Part shown: positions 33,041 through 41,379 of the stretch, in pieces
Layout of the letters: the number at the start of each line of letters is the position of its first letter
How positions within the stretch are numbered: the stretch's first letter is position 1
Assembly (NCBI RefSeq): GCF_016458305.1
Contig: NZ_JAEMHL010000005.1
Location: 1-64,000, forward strand
DNA from: Geomonas anaerohicana
GTDB lineage: Bacteria; Desulfobacterota; Desulfuromonadia; Geobacterales; Geobacteraceae
Length of the DNA stretch: 64,000 nucleotides
Direction: 5' to 3'
The notes under the pieces: generated by a model
The model's input: the letters and a program-made list of their open reading frames with translations, nothing else
What the model was told of the DNA's origin: nothing
Database searches by the model: none
Position numbers and translations under genes: made by a program

Positions 33041-34066
33041 TCAAGGGAGGGGGAGGCCTACTGCTTCGAGCTTGGCCCTACTGCGCAGCTCCGTAACGTA
33101 CGCCGCGACCAGCGGGGCCATCTTCTCCTTCTTGAGAGAGGCGTAGACGGCGGTCTTCGCCTCCTGGTAACTCTTCGGGCGCGGGGCGCGCTTTTCGGTC
33201 AGCTTCAGGATGTGAAAGCCGTAGGAAGTCTGCACGATATCGCTGATCTCGCCCGGTTTAAGTGCGAAGATGGCCTGTTCCAACCGCGGATCGAGTTCAC
33301 CGCGGCTGAAGAAGCCGAGGTCGCCTCCGCGGGCTCTGCTGGGACAGTCCGAATGCGACTGTGCCAGGATGCTGAAGCTTTCTCCCTCACGTACCCGATG
33401 TAGCAGGACCTCCGCCCTTTCCCGCGCCCGCTCCTTGTCACGCTCCTCCCCGGAAACCACCACCAGTATCTGGCTTGCCCTGGCGCTGCATCCAGTCTTG
33501 AACCGTTCCCGGTTCGCTTCGTAGAAGTCCTGGGCTTCTTTAGTGTCGATGCGGACCTGACTGCCGAATCTCTTCTCGACGAAGTTGTTGATCACCAGTT
33601 CCTTGCGGATCATCTGTTCCAATTGCGGCAGGGTCAGCCCGGCCTCTTGAAGGCTGCAGTAGAACGCGGCATCGTTCAAATGCCTGGCGCGGTCGCGGGC
33701 AATCGCCTGCGCCACCTGCTGCTCCACGCCCTGGGGCACGGTTCCCGTGCTCAGCGCAGCCTGGTACAGCAGCTCGGATGCTTGCAATTGCTCGAGCGCC
33801 TCTGCTTGAAGCCCACGGAGCATGGCCGGCGACAGCGGCTGACGCAACTGACGGTTGCCGGCGAGCGCCTTGACTGCGCGATCGAGTTCGGCGCGGGTGA
33901 TGGTGTTGCCGTTGACTTTCTGGACGGGGTCAGTGGCGGAGCCGTGCCTGAGAGACGGCGGGGGCTGCCATTGCTGTTTCTGGTCTGTTTGGTTACAGGC
34001 AAACAGGGGGATCAAAAGGAGTGCTATCGCGATCACCAAGGCGATCGCTCTGCTCCGAGGGGACAT
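33041..34066 (-). CDS. SurA/PrsA-type peptidyl-prolyl isomerase, predicted lipoprotein
   Basis: 341-residue periplasmic folding factor. The N-terminus MSPRSRAIALVIAIALLLIPLFAC ends in a lipobox-like PLFAC, so the mature protein is probably lipid-anchored. A SurA-N-like helical chaperone domain (about 45-195) with GNTITRAELDRAV precedes one parvulin domain (about 200-300) with ASQILVVVSGEE, GGDLGFFSRGELDP and SYGFHILKLTEKR. GGAGG lies six bases before the ATG at 34066; the frame extends to a TTG at 34090. It probably assists outer-membrane or secreted proteins. Not part of an obvious operon. Confidence 0.85.
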   Translation of the reverse strand: MSPRSRAIALVIAIALLLIPLFACNQTDQKQQWQPPPSLRHGSATDPVQKVNGNTITRAELDRAVKALAGNRQLRQPLSPAMLRGLQAEALEQLQASELLYQAALSTGTVPQGVEQQVAQAIARDRARHLNDAAFYCSLQEAGLTLPQLEQMIRKELVINNFVEKRFGSQVRIDTKEAQDFYEANRERFKTGCSARASQILVVVSGEERDKERARERAEVLLHRVREGESFSILAQSHSDCPSRARGGDLGFFSRGELDPRLEQAIFALKPGEISDIVQTSYGFHILKLTEKRAPRPKSYQEAKTAVYASLKKEKMAPLVAAYVTELRSRAKLEAVGLPLP

Positions 34067-34235
34067 CCATTTCCTCCAGGTGAGGCGCAACGTTCCTGTG
34101 CAACTCCGTGGTGGACAGCAAGAGATGTACCGTTTCGGTTGCTGTCGTCGGTAATGCGCAGGTATTACAGCAGGTTGGTGGATGTGGTCGGGCGAGATCT
34201 GGAGGAGATGTGCCGAGAAGAGGGGGGGCGCGGTG

Positions 34236-34284
34236 CAAATGCCCCAGTCGCCTGGCGGGACGCAGGGGCATTTACCCCTGCGTC
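34236..34284. other. Overlapping mutually exclusive hairpins downstream of plsY
   Basis: AAATGCCCC (near 34237) can pair with GGGGCATTT (34265-34273), while GACGCAGGGG (34259-34268) pairs perfectly with CCCCTGCGTC (34275-34284). The two stems share the GGGG run. There is no T-run, so this is at best a weak terminator or a conformational switch. Confidence 0.4.
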
Positions 34285-34316
34285 TGACCGGTCAGTGCGG
34301 CTGGTGAGCCTGGTTT

Positions 34317-34901
34317 TCAGGCCTTGAACTTGGTCTCGGTGCCGGCGCGGAGCCTGGCGATGTTCTCGTGGTGCTTGAGGATCACGATCACGGCGATGAC
34401 AGCCGCCATGACGATGGTTTCGCGGGGGACACAGGTGGCAAAGGCCAGTGCGGGGATGCAGGCCGCGGCGCTGATCGAGGCCAGCGAGACGTAGCGCCAC
34501 TTGTAGAGGACGGCGGCGAAAACGAGGATGCCGAGCAGCACGGCCAGCGGAGCGGTGCCCAGCAGCACGCCCAGAGCGGTAGCGACCCCTTTGCCGCCTT
34601 TGAAGCCGAGAAAGACGGTGTAGACGTGACCGAGGAAGGCGGCGAGGCCGATGAGAGCCACCCACATCGGGAACAGATCCAGGTACTGCGCGATGAGGAC
34701 GGGGATCAGCCCCTTGAGGCAATCACCGATCAGGGTCATGATGCCGAGCTTCTTGCCGGCGGTGCGGTAGACGTTGGTGGCGCCGATGTTGCCGCTGCCA
34801 CATTCCCTGATGTTGATGCCCATGCTCCGGGCCAGGAGCAGGCCGGTCGGAACCGAGCCGAGCAGGTACGCGCCGATCACGAGCAGAATTTCCGTATTCA
34901 A
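34317..34901 (-). CDS. plsY: Acyl-phosphate glycerol-3-phosphate acyltransferase PlsY
   Basis: 194-residue inner-membrane enzyme that transfers an acyl group from acyl-phosphate to glycerol-3-phosphate, the first step of phospholipid synthesis in the PlsX/PlsY route. About five transmembrane helices. Conserved family motifs are GSVPTGLLLAR, GSGNIGATNVYR and GFKGGKGVATALG. I start at a TTG (34899-34901) with GGGAG six bases upstream, which gives the normal family length; the open frame extends to 35027 through non-homologous sequence. Confidence 0.92.
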   Translation of the reverse strand: MNTEILLVIGAYLLGSVPTGLLLARSMGINIRECGSGNIGATNVYRTAGKKLGIMTLIGDCLKGLIPVLIAQYLDLFPMWVALIGLAAFLGHVYTVFLGFKGGKGVATALGVLLGTAPLAVLLGILVFAAVLYKWRYVSLASISAAACIPALAFATCVPRETIVMAAVIAVIVILKHHENIARLRAGTETKFKA

Positions 34902-35055
34902 AACTTTCTCCCAGTGCTTAATGAAACAACGGCGCATCCTACAGTATTTCGGCTCAAACTGCAAGCCGCCGGGGGGGATAGTGTTGTGTGCTCCCCCTCC
35001 TGCGAGGGGAGGGGGGACTTTAGTCAAGGAAGGGGGGCGTGCGGTGCTGCCGGTG

Positions 35056-35484
35056 CTACCGGGCGCGCACCCGCTCGTAGCGCAGCACCGACGCGGTCAT
35101 GGCGAGGAAAAATGCGTCACGCACCAGCGCCACCCACGGGGCGGTCTTGGGGCCGTCCGGGCGGAAACAGCCGCAGTCGATGTCGAGCCCCCGGATCATT
35201 GCGGCGGAGAGTGCGGCCATGAAAACGACGTTGAGGGCGCCGATGATCAAGGCGCCGCTTCTGACCCGTACCCCCAGGATGAGGAGCAGGCCGCAGGTAA
35301 GTTCCAGGAAGGGAAGCACCGCAGCAGTGACATAGCTCCAGAAGTAGGGGAGGATCTGGTAGGCCGCTACGCTGCCGGCAAAAGTCACGGGGTCCGCGAT
35401 CTTGGGGATGGCGGCATAGATGAAGACGGCGCCGAGAGCGATGCGGAGCGCCAGGGGGATCATCGACGAGCGGAAACTTTTCAT
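35056..35484 (-). CDS. DoxX/MauE-family membrane protein
   Basis: 142-residue inner-membrane protein with four predicted helices (LALRIALGAVFIYAAIPKIAD, LPFLELTCGLLLILGV, SGALIIGALNVVFMAALSAA, and a C-terminal one). DCGCF near residue 105 provides a cysteine pair, a feature of MauE-type thiol/electron-transfer proteins. Its ATG overlaps the stop of the rhodanese gene (ATGA), so the two are translationally coupled. The pair probably handles sulfur or thiol redox at the membrane. Exact role unknown. Confidence 0.75.
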   Translation of the reverse strand: MKSFRSSMIPLALRIALGAVFIYAAIPKIADPVTFAGSVAAYQILPYFWSYVTAAVLPFLELTCGLLLILGVRVRSGALIIGALNVVFMAALSAAMIRGLDIDCGCFRPDGPKTAPWVALVRDAFFLAMTASVLRYERVRAR

Positions 35485-35993
35485 TGCTTCCCTCCCGTGG
35501 TGGGATAGCCGCCGTCGCGCCATTCGGGCAGTCCCCCCTCGAACACGTACACCGAGGCGTAACCCGCCTTGATCAGGAGCTTGCCCAGGTCCATGCTGTC
35601 GTGGCAGGAAAAACCGTTGCAGTAGGCGATGATGATGGCGTCCTTGGCAACTCCGGTCAGCTGCGGCGTCGCCTGGCGGGTCGCTTCTTCCAGCGGCAGG
35701 GACCGAGCACCCGCGATGTGCTCCTTGGCGAAGCTCGCCGCGCTCCTGGCGTCCACCAGCACCGCCTGTCCCGAGTCGTGTAGTTCCTTCACCTGGGCCA
35801 GCGCGATGGGCATGGGCAGCGCCTCCACCTGTTGGGAACCCGGTGCCGACTGTCGGGGTGCCGCCTGTCCAGCGGGGGCACCGCGCCAGGCATCGGCCAG
35901 CAGCGTTCTGTTCCAGGCGATGCCGAACAGCGCCGAGGCGAAGACGATGACCGCGATCTCCAGGGAGGTTTTGAGCCAGTTTTTCTGTGTCAT
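35481..35993 (-). CDS. Membrane-anchored rhodanese-domain protein
   Basis: 170-residue protein with an N-terminal membrane anchor (LEIAVIVFASALFGIAWN, about residues 10-27), a proline/glutamine-rich linker, and a single rhodanese domain from about 60 to 165. The active-site loop is YCNGFSCHDSM with the catalytic cysteine in YC. The domain should face the periplasm. The start at 35993 is by homologous-looking content (MTQKNWLKTS); the ribosome-binding site is weak. Its stop overlaps the MauE-like gene by four bases. It likely carries persulfide sulfur or acts in thiol exchange with its partner. Confidence 0.8.
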   Translation of the reverse strand: MTQKNWLKTSLEIAVIVFASALFGIAWNRTLLADAWRGAPAGQAAPRQSAPGSQQVEALPMPIALAQVKELHDSGQAVLVDARSAASFAKEHIAGARSLPLEEATRQATPQLTGVAKDAIIIAYCNGFSCHDSMDLGKLLIKAGYASVYVFEGGLPEWRDGGYPTTGGKQ

Positions 35994-36113
35994 GTCGGGA
36001 CCCGGATGCGCGGGAGGTGCTGCCGGCGGGCGGCACCTCCCGGTTAAAGTGAACACCTCAGAGATGTTACGCAAAAGCGGCGTCCGGGTCAACGGGCGCC
36101 GCTTCGGGGGATG

Positions 36114-36548
36114 CTAGAATCGCTCGGGAGGGTAGATGTCGTGCTCCTCCAGCCAATGGGCGGCGCGGTCGGTTAGGAAGGCCTCGCGGGTCGCCTGGAA
36201 GCGCTCGTGTTCCTCCGGGTAGAAGGCGAGGATCTCGTGCAGCCTGCCGTGGGAGTGCTTGCCGCTGAAGGCCCGGGTCAGCATCGATCTCAACCCCTCG
36301 TTGCTGACTCTCTGAATGAAGGCGTGTACCAACTGGCGCTCCTGCCCGTAATCGAAGGGGGGAATCTCGAGGAAGCGCTCCTCCTGGGAGGCCACCTCCT
36401 CCCAGAAATTCTCGTCCTCGTACTCGGCGGGGACGGAGAAGACCTCGCCAGTCTCGCGGTCCAGGAAGTAAACCAGGTCCGGGTCGCCGTTCTCGAAGGC
36501 CTCCATAAGGTCTTCCCAGACGATCTCCAGGTTGCGTAGTGCGTGCAT
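36114..36548 (-). CDS. UPF0158-family protein
   Basis: 144-residue soluble acidic protein. The arrangement WEDLMEAFENGDPDLVYFLDRETGEVF near the N-terminus, then FIQRVSN...LTRAFSGKHSHGRLHEIL and RFQATREAFLTDRAAHWLEEHDI matches the uncharacterised UPF0158 family. No catalytic motif is known. Divergent from lpxH, with 105 bases between start codons. Confidence 0.75.
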   Translation of the reverse strand: MHALRNLEIVWEDLMEAFENGDPDLVYFLDRETGEVFSVPAEYEDENFWEEVASQEERFLEIPPFDYGQERQLVHAFIQRVSNEGLRSMLTRAFSGKHSHGRLHEILAFYPEEHERFQATREAFLTDRAAHWLEEHDIYPPERF

Positions 36549-36641
36549 CGATACCCCTTAAAAAACAGGTTGAGGTCAAGGTTGAGGTCGAGATTGAACT
36601 GCACCCGCTCCTGTTCCCTTTACCAACCCGGTATTTTTGTA

Positions 36642-36647
36642 TATATT
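36642..36647 (+). promoter_or_regulatory. -10 box immediately before lpxH, implying a leaderless mRNA
   Basis: A perfect-looking TATATT lies only six bases before the lpxH ATG (36654), so initiation at the usual distance would begin at or within a base or two of the A of ATG. No Shine-Dalgarno is present. Confidence 0.45.
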
Positions 36648-36653
36648 GCGCAA

Positions 36654-37367
36654 ATGCGCAAGATTTTCATCGCCGACGCCCACCTGAGGAGCCCGCAGGA
36701 CCGGAACTACCAAACCCTGGTCCGCTTCCTGGACACGCTTCCTGCCGACACGGACACCCTCTACCTCCTGGGTGACATCTTCGAGTTCTGGATCGGCAAC
36801 CCGCGGCCGGTGTACGGCCACTATGGCGCAATCGTGGATTGTCTGAAGCGGGTGAGGGCGCGCGGGGTGCGCATCGTCTACTTCGAGGGGAACCACGACT
36901 TCCACCTGGGGGGCTTCTTCAGAGATGAACTGCAGGCCGAGGTTCATCCCGGCGCCGCCGAACTGGAGATCGCGGGAAAGAAGGTCTGCCTGTGCCACGG
37001 GGATCAGGTCAACCGCGCCGACCACCAGTACCGGGCCTTGCGCTTCGTGCTGCGCAGCCCCCTGGTCAGGGCGCTGGTGCCGGTGTTCCCGCGCCGGGTG
37101 GCCGACCGCATCGCAGTCAAGCTGTCCTTGCGCTCCAACCGCCAGCACGCTGTGCGCAAGAGCCGCTGGGACTACCCGCGCATCCTGGAGAACTTCGCCC
37201 GCGAGCGCTTTGCGTCCGGGTGTGACCTGGTGCTCACCGGTCACTTCCATCTTCCGATGGAACTAAGGGAAGGGGAGCGGGTCTTCATTGCCCTTGGCGA
37301 CTGGATCACCCACTATTCCTACGCCCAGTGGACCGACGCCGGCATCACGCTGGAGCGCTTCGACTAG
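36654..37367 (+). CDS. lpxH: UDP-2,3-diacylglucosamine pyrophosphatase LpxH
   Basis: 237-residue calcineurin-like phosphoesterase at the inner-membrane face that cleaves UDP-2,3-diacylglucosamine to lipid X in lipid A synthesis. The metal-binding motifs are intact: Asp8-x-His10 (ADAHL), GDIFEFW with Asp near 41, GNHD near 79, CHGD, and GHFH near 195. I start at 36654; an in-frame ATG at 36543 would add 37 residues of poor quality that overlap the divergent gene's leader. No ribosome-binding site precedes the chosen ATG. The 3' end overlaps the convergent YkgJ-type gene by four bases. Confidence 0.9.
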   Translation: MRKIFIADAHLRSPQDRNYQTLVRFLDTLPADTDTLYLLGDIFEFWIGNPRPVYGHYGAIVDCLKRVRARGVRIVYFEGNHDFHLGGFFRDELQAEVHPGAAELEIAGKKVCLCHGDQVNRADHQYRALRFVLRSPLVRALVPVFPRRVADRIAVKLSLRSNRQHAVRKSRWDYPRILENFARERFASGCDLVLTGHFHLPMELREGERVFIALGDWITHYSYAQWTDAGITLERFD

Positions 37368-37600
37368 TCCGGCCGCAGGCCGAACAGTCCCAGGTACTTA
37401 GCCACCCGTTCCTGTAAGGTCGGTGCGGCGATCATGCCGCAAATCTCGTCCGGCCGGTAGCCGCGGCACACCGCTGGGCGCTCTTCGTAGATCCGGCAGC
37501 GCTGCTCACCGGAGAGGTGGCGGCACGGTTCTCCCACCTTCTTCCCCAAGGCGCTGATGTCCGGAGCGACGCAGCAGGTTCCGCATCCTGAGCAATCCAT
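37364..37600 (-). CDS. YkgJ-type cysteine-cluster protein
   Basis: 78-residue protein with CSGCGTCC at the very N-terminus followed by CRHL, CRIYEERPAVCRGY and CGM. This is the compact CxxCxxCC cysteine cluster of the YkgJ/UPF0153 family, which probably binds zinc or an iron-sulfur cluster. The ATG at 37600 is preceded by TAGGTG; a GTG at 37606 would add two residues. Function unknown. Confidence 0.8.
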   Translation of the reverse strand: MDCSGCGTCCVAPDISALGKKVGEPCRHLSGEQRCRIYEERPAVCRGYRPDEICGMIAAPTLQERVAKYLGLFGLRPD

Positions 37601-37632
37601 CTTCACCTACCCGAAACAGCTAACCAAAACAG

Positions 37633-38970
37633 CTACCTGAAAAAGGCCTCGAGGGCCTGTTCGCCCACCGAGGTCGCCTTGATGCGCCACTTGTTCTCGT
37701 TGATGACCAGGGCGGCCAGGGCGATCTGCGGGTCCTCCATCGGTGCGTAGGCGGCGAACCAGCTGTAGTGCCCGGCGGGATCGGAGCCGTCGATGGATCC
37801 GGTCTTGGCGGCGATGCGTACCGAGGCGAGCATCCGTCTCCCCCTGCGGTCGTGGAAGGCGCGCCGCGAGGTGCCGCTCTCCACGGTGGTGGCGAGCATG
37901 TGCGCGAGGTCGCTGGCGGTCTGCGGCGTCATCACGGTGCGCAGCACCTGGGGCTTCTGGGAGAAGACCACGTTCCCCTTGGCATCCCGGATCTCGCTGG
38001 CCAGCGACGGCGCCATCATCACCCCGCCGTTGGCCACCGTGGCCATGATGGCGGCGGCGTGGAAGGGAGATATCTTCACCTCGCGGTTGAGGCCGGCGCC
38101 CATGCGCATCAGTTCATCGACAGTACCCGGGACGGGGGCCGTGCTGGCAAGGATGGGCGAACCGGGGACGATGGGCTGGTTGAAGCCGTACCTGCCCGCG
38201 TACAGGAGCAGCGGGTCGCGCCCGACCACTTCGCCGGCGAGGCGACCGTACACCGGGTTCACCGATTTCCCCATGGCCAGCGACAGCGGCATCTGCTGGT
38301 TGCCGCGCCCCGGCCGCACGCGCCAGTACTTCGGGCTCTCCGAGGTGAGTTTGCCGTTGAAGGCGAACATGGTGTCCGGCCCAACCTTCTTCTCTTCCAG
38401 GGCTGCCGTCGCGGTGACGATCTTGAACAGCGACGCCATGGGGTAGAGGTGGTAGTTGGCGCCTTTTTCCCACCCTGGTTGGGAGGCGGAATGCGAGACG
38501 GCGGCGAGGATGCGCCCGGTCTTGGGCTCGATGGCGACGAAGAGGCCGTAGGGGACCTTGTAGTCGGTGAAGAGTTTCTCGATCTTTCGCTGCACCTCTT
38601 CATCGATGCTGTAGATCACCTGCCCGCCCTGCGGCAGGGGAGCGGCGAACTTTCCCCCCTGTGCCTGCGCGTTGCCATAGGCGTCGGCGGCAAGCTTGAA
38701 GGCGCTCCCCTGGTCCAGCTTGGACAGGGAGACGGCGGCCGGGACCTCTGCCGCCGGGGCGCTTTTGGCGCGGGGGGATCCGAAGAGGGAGATCAGTGGG
38801 TAGGAGGCGAGCAAAAGCGCGATGGCCGGGAGGATGATCTTGAGCCGCTTCTTCTGCGGCTTGGTCTCCTCGATCTGCCGAAGGAACACGTTGCGTCCTT
38901 CCTCTGCCTTTGCCTTGCGGAATCGTCTGCTGCGTTTCTTTTCTTTATCGATGTCTTTTAAATCTTGCAT
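37633..38970 (-). CDS. Penicillin-binding protein, transpeptidase domain only
   Basis: 445-residue protein with a basic cytoplasmic N-terminus (about 1-40), one membrane helix (KIILPAIALLLASYPLISLF), a short linker, then a transpeptidase domain from about residue 115. Catalytic motifs are present: SLFK (in MASLFKIV, nucleophile Ser), SVN (in GKSVNPVYG) and KTGS (in AAKTGSIDG). It lacks the usual N-terminal PBP-dimer or glycosyltransferase region. It would cross-link peptidoglycan in the periplasm; it could also be a specialised D,D-transpeptidase or carboxypeptidase. The ribosome-binding site is weak. Confidence 0.85.
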   Translation of the reverse strand: MQDLKDIDKEKKRSRRFRKAKAEEGRNVFLRQIEETKPQKKRLKIILPAIALLLASYPLISLFGSPRAKSAPAAEVPAAVSLSKLDQGSAFKLAADAYGNAQAQGGKFAAPLPQGGQVIYSIDEEVQRKIEKLFTDYKVPYGLFVAIEPKTGRILAAVSHSASQPGWEKGANYHLYPMASLFKIVTATAALEEKKVGPDTMFAFNGKLTSESPKYWRVRPGRGNQQMPLSLAMGKSVNPVYGRLAGEVVGRDPLLLYAGRYGFNQPIVPGSPILASTAPVPGTVDELMRMGAGLNREVKISPFHAAAIMATVANGGVMMAPSLASEIRDAKGNVVFSQKPQVLRTVMTPQTASDLAHMLATTVESGTSRRAFHDRRGRRMLASVRIAAKTGSIDGSDPAGHYSWFAAYAPMEDPQIALAALVINENKWRIKATSVGEQALEAFFR

Positions 38971-39028
38971 ATCCCGCTTCTGGCCCTCAGTTGAATCGGG
39001 CCACTATATGTCAACTGCGTCCCCTTTG

Positions 39029-40348
39029 TCAACGACCGGGGGGGCGCAGTTCCGGGAAGGCGAGATCCTTCAGGGTGACCTCTCCCAGGGCCGCCGTGAC
39101 CGCCTGTTCCGACTGGTTCAGAAGGCCCTCGGCCAACTCCTCGCCGGTGATGGCGGCCGAGGCGCCGCGCCTTCTCAGGGAGAGGAGCACGTCGGCGATG
39201 GAGACCTGGTCCAGGTCGCGTGCCGGGTAGTAGCTGCCGCGTCCTTCGCCGGCCATGACCACGAAGCCCTGGTCGCGCAGGTGCTCCAGCGTGTTGCGCA
39301 CGACGCGCAGGGGGACGCCCAGCTTCGCTGCCAGGTGGTTTTCGCCCCAGGCGGGCTCGCCGCGATAGAAGGCGTCCGCTATGTGCCGCAGCGCCGCCAG
39401 CGCCACCAGCTCCTGCAGCTCGTGGCTGATCTCGCGCCCCCGGATGTCGCGCCGGAAGGTGCCCCGGTTCTGGTGCGCCGCCACCACCTCCATGCCGAAC
39501 AGGACGATGATCCAGCTCACGTAGATCCAGACCATCAGGATGGGGAGCGCCGCCAGGGTGCCGTAGATGGCGTTGTAGTTGCCGGCGCCCACCTGGAAGT
39601 GGATGTAGGCCCACTGGGCGAACTGCCAGAGCGTGCCGGAGAGTACCGCCCCGATCAGCGCCGAGTCGAAGCGCACCCGCGTGTTGGGCATGAAAACGTA
39701 GAGCAGGAAGATGGCGATCCAGACAACCAGGTAGGGGGTGAGCCCCAGGGTGAACAGGAACAGGTCGCCCAGGTAGGTCCATTCCATGATCCAGCCGGTG
39801 AGCCACTTGCTGGAGAGCGTGGTGGTGATACTGGTGGCGGCCAGAAGTAGCAGCGGCGCGCTGACCAGGACGCTCAGGTAGTCGCTGAACTTCCGGTAGA
39901 AGGTGCGGGTCTCCGGCACCCCCCAGATCACGTTGAAGGCGTCCTCGATGCTGCCCAGCATGCTGATCGCGGTGAAGAGCAGCGCCGCGAGGCCGATGGC
40001 GCCCACCGAGCCCATGTTGGTGTTGCCGATGTAGGAGATGACCCGGTTCACCACCTCTTCGTTCCCCGCGGTGACCTGCTTCAGGATCAGGGGCACCAGC
40101 CGGTTCTGGGCGCCCAGTCCCTTGAGCACGGAGAAGGCGAGGGCGAGCAGCGGCACCAGGGACAAAAGGGTCGTGAAGGAGAGGGCCGTGGCGCGCAACA
40201 GGGCGTTGTTGGCCATGAAATTGGAGAAGGCGAAGCTGGTAAACTGCAACAACCTCATCCCTTTGCCCTTCCAGCCGCCGATGGCTGCCGGGTCGTACTG
40301 CCAGATGAGGCCGGGGGAGAACTTCTTCTTATCGTTACTGTCGTTCAT
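39029..40348 (-). CDS. YihY/BrkB-family membrane protein with C-terminal winged-helix domain
   Basis: 439-residue protein. Residues about 25-290 form the six-helix YihY/BrkB membrane domain (ALSFTTLLSLVPLLALAFSV, GAIGLAALLFTAISMLGSIEDAFNVIWG, YVVWIAIFLLYVFMPN-like strand, GTLWQFAQWAYIHFQ). About 130 residues follow on the cytoplasmic side with a winged-helix-like pattern (ENHLAAKLGVPLRVVRNTLEHLRDQGFVV). The family is not RNase BN despite older annotation; function is unknown. I start at MNDSND (40348); the frame extends to a GTG at 40378. Neither start has a good ribosome-binding site. Confidence 0.8.
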   Translation of the reverse strand: MNDSNDKKKFSPGLIWQYDPAAIGGWKGKGMRLLQFTSFAFSNFMANNALLRATALSFTTLLSLVPLLALAFSVLKGLGAQNRLVPLILKQVTAGNEEVVNRVISYIGNTNMGSVGAIGLAALLFTAISMLGSIEDAFNVIWGVPETRTFYRKFSDYLSVLVSAPLLLLAATSITTTLSSKWLTGWIMEWTYLGDLFLFTLGLTPYLVVWIAIFLLYVFMPNTRVRFDSALIGAVLSGTLWQFAQWAYIHFQVGAGNYNAIYGTLAALPILMVWIYVSWIIVLFGMEVVAAHQNRGTFRRDIRGREISHELQELVALAALRHIADAFYRGEPAWGENHLAAKLGVPLRVVRNTLEHLRDQGFVVMAGEGRGSYYPARDLDQVSIADVLLSLRRRGASAAITGEELAEGLLNQSEQAVTAALGEVTLKDLAFPELRPPGR

Positions 40349-40420
40349 ATGCTGTGGCACCGCTGCTGCTCGCGGCACACACCCCGCGGGGGGCGGTGCC
40401 GGAAAAAGATCACTTGGAAA

Positions 40421-40500
40421 ACCCCGCCCCTAGCGGGAGGGGGGAGGGATGGGGAAGGTGCCATCGTTGTGGAAGTTGGCAGCGTCACCCACCCCTACTT
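40421..40500. repeat. GC-rich repeat element B, copy 1
   Basis: Contains GCGGGAGGGGGGAGGG, GGTGCCATC and AGCGTCACCCACCCC in the order seen again at 61998-62104. It lies in the leader of the YihY-type gene. Confidence 0.55.
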
Positions 40501-40510
40501 CGGCTGAACC

Positions 40511-40538
40511 AAAAAAGCCCACCTGTCGGTGGGCTTTT
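40511..40538 (-). terminator. Intrinsic terminator after the YtxH gene
   Basis: Arms GCCCACC and GGTGGGC around a four-base loop, followed by TTTTTT on the minus strand. Confidence 0.85.
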
Positions 40539-40558
40539 CGGACTGTGGGGCATGGCGC

Positions 40559-40870
40559 TTAGGCCTGGGTTTTCTTTTCCCGTTCCCGCTCCATGGCCTC
40601 CTTGCCGGCCTCTATGGCCGAGGAGATGATGTTCTTCTTCTCCAGCACCAGGTCCTTGCCGTCCTCGTAGCTGGACCTGATCTTGTCCTGCGCCTCGCTG
40701 GCGTATTCCTTGATCTTGTCCACCGCGTCGTCGGCCAGATCCTTGATCTTGCCGCGCAGCTCCTCACCGGTGTTCGGCGCGAGCAGCAGGGCGGCCCCTA
40801 TCCCGACGGCAGCACCGGCCAGGAAAGAGAGCAGCATAGTACCGGTTCCGATATCTTTATCTTTTGACAT
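40559..40870 (-). CDS. YtxH-domain protein
   Basis: 103-residue protein. A single membrane segment (TMLLSFLAGAAVGIGAALLLAP, about residues 11-32) is followed by NTGEELRGKIKDLADDAVDKIKEYA and a long amphipathic helix rich in Lys, Asp and Glu. This is the YtxH layout, linked in other bacteria with envelope or general stress. It follows a DUF948 gene by four bases, an arrangement also seen in other bacteria. Expected to sit in the inner membrane with a cytoplasmic coiled coil. Confidence 0.85.
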   Translation of the reverse strand: MSKDKDIGTGTMLLSFLAGAAVGIGAALLLAPNTGEELRGKIKDLADDAVDKIKEYASEAQDKIRSSYEDGKDLVLEKKNIISSAIEAGKEAMEREREKKTQA

Positions 40871-40874
40871 GGCG

Positions 40875-41270
40875 TCACCCCCTAATTTTGGATTTGATTA
40901 TTCTATCAGCAATATACTTGCCTGCAACCTTGGCGCCCGTTATCCAGACCGGAGCGTTGGCCACAAGCTCAGTGGCGATGCCTAATACCTTGTTGATCAT
41001 GCGGATGTTGTGTCCGGCGTGGCCGAGCTCGCTCAAAAGCATGTTCACGCCTTCGGCATTGGCGGCCGCGGCGCCTGTTACTACCTGCACGTCGGACACC
41101 GTGTCACGCAGTTCCTTGACCAGGGGCGTTACTTCCTTTTGCAGCAGGTCGGCGGCACCCTGCAGGGCCAAAGCCGCCTTTTTTAGTTCAGTGAGGACCG
41201 GAATGAGGCACAGCGCCAGTACCACGAGAGTCAGCGCCGTCACTGCCGATGTTATCTGTAGAAAGAGCAT
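40875..41270 (-). CDS. DUF948 membrane protein
   Basis: 131-residue protein with one N-terminal helix (ITSAVTALTLVVLALCLIPVL) and a long helical segment with LQGAADLLQKEVTPLVKELRDTV, the DUF948 signature. First gene of a two-gene unit with ytxH. Both are probably membrane-anchored coiled coils that act together. Function unknown. Confidence 0.82.
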   Translation of the reverse strand: MLFLQITSAVTALTLVVLALCLIPVLTELKKAALALQGAADLLQKEVTPLVKELRDTVSDVQVVTGAAAANAEGVNMLLSELGHAGHNIRMINKVLGIATELVANAPVWITGAKVAGKYIADRIIKSKIRG

Positions 41271-41328
41271 GCGATCCTCCTGGTGCTACGCGAACTGGTT
41301 GTCAGAGGGTTGAAAACAGGGAGGGGCT

Positions 41329-41366
41329 AAAAAGATCGGGGAGGCCGCATGAGGGCCTCCCCGATT
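41329..41366 (-). terminator. Intrinsic terminator of the dodecaheme cytochrome gene
   Basis: GATCGGGGAGGCC and GGCCTCCCCGAT-type arms with a short loop, followed by CTTTTTAG on the minus strand. Confidence 0.85.
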
Positions 41367-41379
41367 CGCTGCAGGAGTG

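Noticed and set aside
35056-36036. A single 326-residue protein over the rhodanese and MauE-like genes
   Set aside because: The N-terminal half is an alternative frame of the rhodanese gene. The MauE-like protein starts at 35484 with ATGA overlap.
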